Assembly: GCA_027577415.1 (NCBI GenBank)
Contig: JANBQS010000019.1
Span: 1-61,390, forward strand
Length of the DNA stretch: 61,390 nucleotides
Source of the DNA: Coemansia sp. RSA 922
Taxonomy: Eukaryota > Kickxellomycota > Kickxellomycetes > Kickxellales > Kickxellaceae
Direction: 5' to 3'
Position 1 is the first letter of the stretch; each line of letters begins with the position of its first letter. A model generated the notes under the pieces. It did no database searches and was not told where the DNA came from. It saw only the letters and a list, made by a program, of their open reading frames with translations. Of this stretch, positions 59,077 through 61,390 are shown one piece after another. The position numbers and the translations under genes were made by a program.

Positions 59077-60285
59077 CTACTCCGTAATAGTGACACTCGA
59101 TGTGCCAGCCATCTGCACGGCCTGCTGCTGAGCAATGAGCTTGGCATTGCTAATGACCGGCTGCAGCTCCTCCAGCGAGGCCTTCCACTGCTCCAGACGC
59201 TCGGCCAAAAGCTTCCACTGGTCAGCGCCGAATGTACGATAGGTAGACCGAGTAGGCAGCAGAGTACGCGCCACCTGGTTCATCTTTCCCTGGATAAGAC
59301 CCGAGCGGATAACATCAATAATCCACACCTCGACATCAGTCTCAGCAACATCGATAGCCTGCGCAATCGTAGCAAACGGCACGCCCTGGCCCAAGCTATC
59401 AGCGGCAATGGATGCCACAGTCAAGAGACGCATTTTGTCGCTGGCCTTTTGCGCATCGACACCAAGTGCCTTGAGCTGGTCGCCGTGGGCAGCCACAAAC
59501 TGCAGCCACTGGCGGTAGTCGCTAGACAGCAAGGCATTGAGCAACAGACCGGCATCACCCAAAGCGTTGTTGCGCTGGCTAAGCTCCTGAACACTAGCCA
59601 GGCTGGCCAGGGCATCGAGGTCGCAGAGAGCAGCTAGGTTGGCAAAGCGCACAATAGCCGATGACGCAACAGCCACAGCCTTGTCGCTGGCACTGCCAAC
59701 AGCCTGGAGGAAGGCGATCTCAGCCTCGTAGGCCTCGCTAGACAACTGAGCCTGGTCAAGGGCATCGCGCAGAGAAAGAATAATGCGCGCGCTGTCTTCG
59801 GCACTGACCCCCCACTCGCTGCACATGGTAGGCAGGCGGGTCACCAGCGGAACCAAAGTGCCCAGTAGCTGAGTGCGAGCAGCCAGACCAACCATCGACT
59901 CGAATACCTTTGCCTGAGCCCGGCCCTCGCCAGCCAAGTTGTACAGGTTGTTGAGCACCCGTATTCCAGCCACACCGCTCTCAGCCTGCGTCTCAATATC
60001 CCGCGCCACCTCGCCCGCCACACTGCTCAGACCATCGTCGCCTCCCTGGCTGGCAACAATAGCAAACAGCTGGTTGTACACGGCCTCTAGCTTATTCTCA
60101 GGGGCCTTGGCTAGCACTCCACCTAGGCTAGCCTGAATAATGTTGCTGGGTACCTCGCCGCTCGACACTTCGGCTGCAAACGCCGCTACGTCGCTGGCTC
60201 CCTTTAGCTCACCAATGTAACGAGCGAGCTCGTCAATCTGAGAAGACAATTCGCCGTCAACAAAAATCACGTCCTTGGCGCCCAT
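59077..60285 (-). CDS. eIF3m: Translation initiation factor eIF3 subunit M (PCI domain)
   Basis: A 402-residue protein starting MGAKDVIFVDGELSSQI; an upstream extension lacks an ATG. It is an all-helical repeat protein with a C-terminal PCI domain: KMRLLTVASIAADSLGQGVP, FATIAQAIDVAETDVEVWII, DVIRSGLIQGKMNQVARTLL and RSTYRTFGADQWKLLAERLE. These match eIF3m rather than the related CSN7. eIF3m is part of the eIF3 scaffold that recruits mRNA to the 40S subunit. It is absent from budding yeast but present in fission yeast and most fungi. Confidence 0.9.
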   Translation of the reverse strand: MGAKDVIFVDGELSSQIDELARYIGELKGASDVAAFAAEVSSGEVPSNIIQASLGGVLAKAPENKLEAVYNQLFAIVASQGGDDGLSSVAGEVARDIETQAESGVAGIRVLNNLYNLAGEGRAQAKVFESMVGLAARTQLLGTLVPLVTRLPTMCSEWGVSAEDSARIILSLRDALDQAQLSSEAYEAEIAFLQAVGSASDKAVAVASSAIVRFANLAALCDLDALASLASVQELSQRNNALGDAGLLLNALLSSDYRQWLQFVAAHGDQLKALGVDAQKASDKMRLLTVASIAADSLGQGVPFATIAQAIDVAETDVEVWIIDVIRSGLIQGKMNQVARTLLPTRSTYRTFGADQWKLLAERLEQWKASLEELQPVISNAKLIAQQQAVQMAGTSSVTITE

Positions 60286-60664
60286 TTTGTAAAGAAAAGA
60301 ATGTGTAAAAGTTTGTGGATGGTAACCGAGTATACGCTCCGATTTAAACAAGTGTAAGAAAAATGAACAAGCCAAAAAAAATAAAGGAGCCGAAATGAGC
60401 GAATCTTAATCGTAAAGACGAGACTTGCGCATTTCGCCTTCTTTTTGCGGTCCTGCTTTCAGAAAATTTTTCTAAAGGCCAACGATTGGCCCTTTTCAAT
60501 CATAGCAATCATGTGATTGTTGATTGGCTGAGAATCCACCAAGGAAAAAAGTGAGAATCGCGAGTGCTTTTCACCACTCTTCACTACAAAAAAAAGCTCT
60601 CCAAAGGCCCTTTGGAGGAAAGAAAAGAAAAAGCACGCTGAGAAGGCATTGGCTGCCAACCCTT

Positions 60665-60730
60665 GAAACTATGACGCTGCTAATTAGAAACTATGACGCT
60701 GCTAATTAGAAACTATGACGTTGTTAATTA
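60665..60730 (+). repeat. Three tandem copies of a 22-bp promoter repeat
   Basis: GAAACTATGACGCTGCTAATTA occurs twice perfectly (60665-60686, 60687-60708) and once with two changes (60709-60730). Each unit joins a CRE half site (TGACG) to TAATTA. It lies 280-345 bp before orphan gene K and 380 bp before eIF3m on the other side. Confidence 0.85.
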
Positions 60731-60912
60731 GAAACTGGACATGGGAAGCCTTTTAAAGCTAGGTGAGCAAAGAACTTTTTTTTTGGTTTCTTATTACTCC
60801 TTTTAGTGGAGCCAAAAATAGTAGAATATCCGCTTTCCCATCCAAGCTTTGGTTGTTGAATGACGGAGCAAAGTGTCGCCTTCCCTGTCCTTTTTTACTT
60901 TCTCTATTTCCC

Positions 60913-60920
60913 TATTTAAG
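60913..60920 (+). promoter_or_regulatory. TATA-like element of orphan gene K
   Basis: CCTATTTAAGACG, 89 bp before the ATG; same element as before genes E and F. Confidence 0.65.
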
Positions 60921-61008
60921 ACGCTCACTGCTCCAGAGAAAAGAAGCCATCTTAAGCACATCTCATCAATCTCATCACACAGTTATTATATTCTTGGTTT
61001 AATTCACT

Positions 61009-61353
61009 ATGGCCCAATATTACAATGCCAGATTGTACATGGTTGATCTTTCGGCCGGCGCTATTTATCACTATGGTAGATTTGAATTAACGCGCACTAA
61101 AACTATCGAAAAAAAATCGGAGCTCGCTAGAATCATGAATAATAAAGTAATAAATGCAAAGCATATTGCAGGCAATACCATTGAAATGGAACCCCATTAT
61201 ATTGATTTTACATCGCGTATAAGGGCAGAACCAATAAGAGAATTCCATGATGGTTGTGCAGTGAACTACGGAATTAAAGGCGGGTTTGATACTATTGTTA
61301 GTAATCCGGACAAAGAGGGTCAAGCACATCTGTGCAAATGTCCAAATATCTAA
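61009..61353 (+). CDS. Orphan small protein K (114 aa), possible distant E/F relative
   Basis: It starts MAQYYNARLYMVDLSAGAIY and continues HYGRFELTRTKTIEKKSELA. The order R-L/V-Y, then Y.G.FE(I/L), then a charged helix resembles E and F, but the second half (NNKVINAKHIAGNTIEMEPH) is unlike them and lacks YAGS.AN. It ends CKCPNI. No signal peptide. The promoter shares CCTATTTAAG with E and F and carries a 22-bp triple repeat. Unknown function. Confidence 0.68.
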   Translation: MAQYYNARLYMVDLSAGAIYHYGRFELTRTKTIEKKSELARIMNNKVINAKHIAGNTIEMEPHYIDFTSRIRAEPIREFHDGCAVNYGIKGGFDTIVSNPDKEGQAHLCKCPNI

Positions 61354-61390
61354 AGAGTATCCAGAAATTTCATAGTAGTGAGAGAATTGT

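Overview
The window looks like a contig from an early-diverging fungus, most likely Kickxellomycotina (Coemansia relatives). The evidence is compact eukaryotic genes with few introns, two short fungal-type introns (one with an ACTAAC branch point), AT-rich intergenic DNA, and a protein at 56.9 kb whose start (LPLHIVELILDYIAGSSRLQ) resembles a large F-box/LRR-like family I associate with Kickxellales. The lineage call is an inference from family recognition only; no database was searched.

Layout. 0-20.7 kb is a conserved core: Aquarius/Cwf11 (partial), an RSC9-like chromatin remodeller subunit, a FANCJ/BRIP1-type helicase, an ABCC transporter with two introns, PAN2 and ATP11. It is interrupted at 12.1-16.2 kb by a region that looks empty but holds very short TATA-driven genes: two convergent microproteins sharing an RD..T.D..G...EE.R.Y core and a 75-aa C2HC mini zinc finger. 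20.9-22.4 kb holds a decayed GH63 glucosidase I copy and a possible LINE remnant. 22.8-31.4 kb has two large unrecognised proteins (one with paired SUMO-interaction-like motifs, one membrane-anchored and repeat-rich) around a desert containing a decayed F-box/LRR-like copy. TRF4/Cid14-type poly(A) polymerase follows at 32-33.8 kb, then a third microprotein at 34.9 kb.

35.7-37.7 kb is a tandem trio of small related orphan proteins. After a mitochondrial rhomboid (catalytic Ser replaced by Gly) and a PUS9/RIB2-type pseudouridine synthase comes the main discovery: a large inverted segmental duplication. Arm 1 (about 40.68-44.98 kb) and arm 2 (about 56.43-53.01 kb, reversed) carry the same order of small orphan genes and conserved promoters. 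Between them lie about 8 kb of single-copy DNA in which all six genes (ARP10-like, a four-TM protein, BCKDH E1-beta, a WrbA-type quinone reductase, a tyrosine-recombinase-like remnant, a second mini zinc finger) are on the minus strand. The window ends with the F-box/LRR-like gene, eIF3m and another small orphan gene (61.0 kb) with a three-copy 22-bp promoter repeat.

The small genes share a style: 28-160 aa, no visible signal peptide, mostly a TATA box (TATATAAAG, TATAAAAG or CCTATTTAAG) about 50-160 bp before the ATG, and often CRE-like motifs (TGATGTCA, TACGTCA, TATGACG). I infer an inducible, lineage-specific small-protein system that expands by tandem and inverted duplication. Its function cannot be read from the sequence. 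No convincing tRNA, rRNA or CRISPR was seen.
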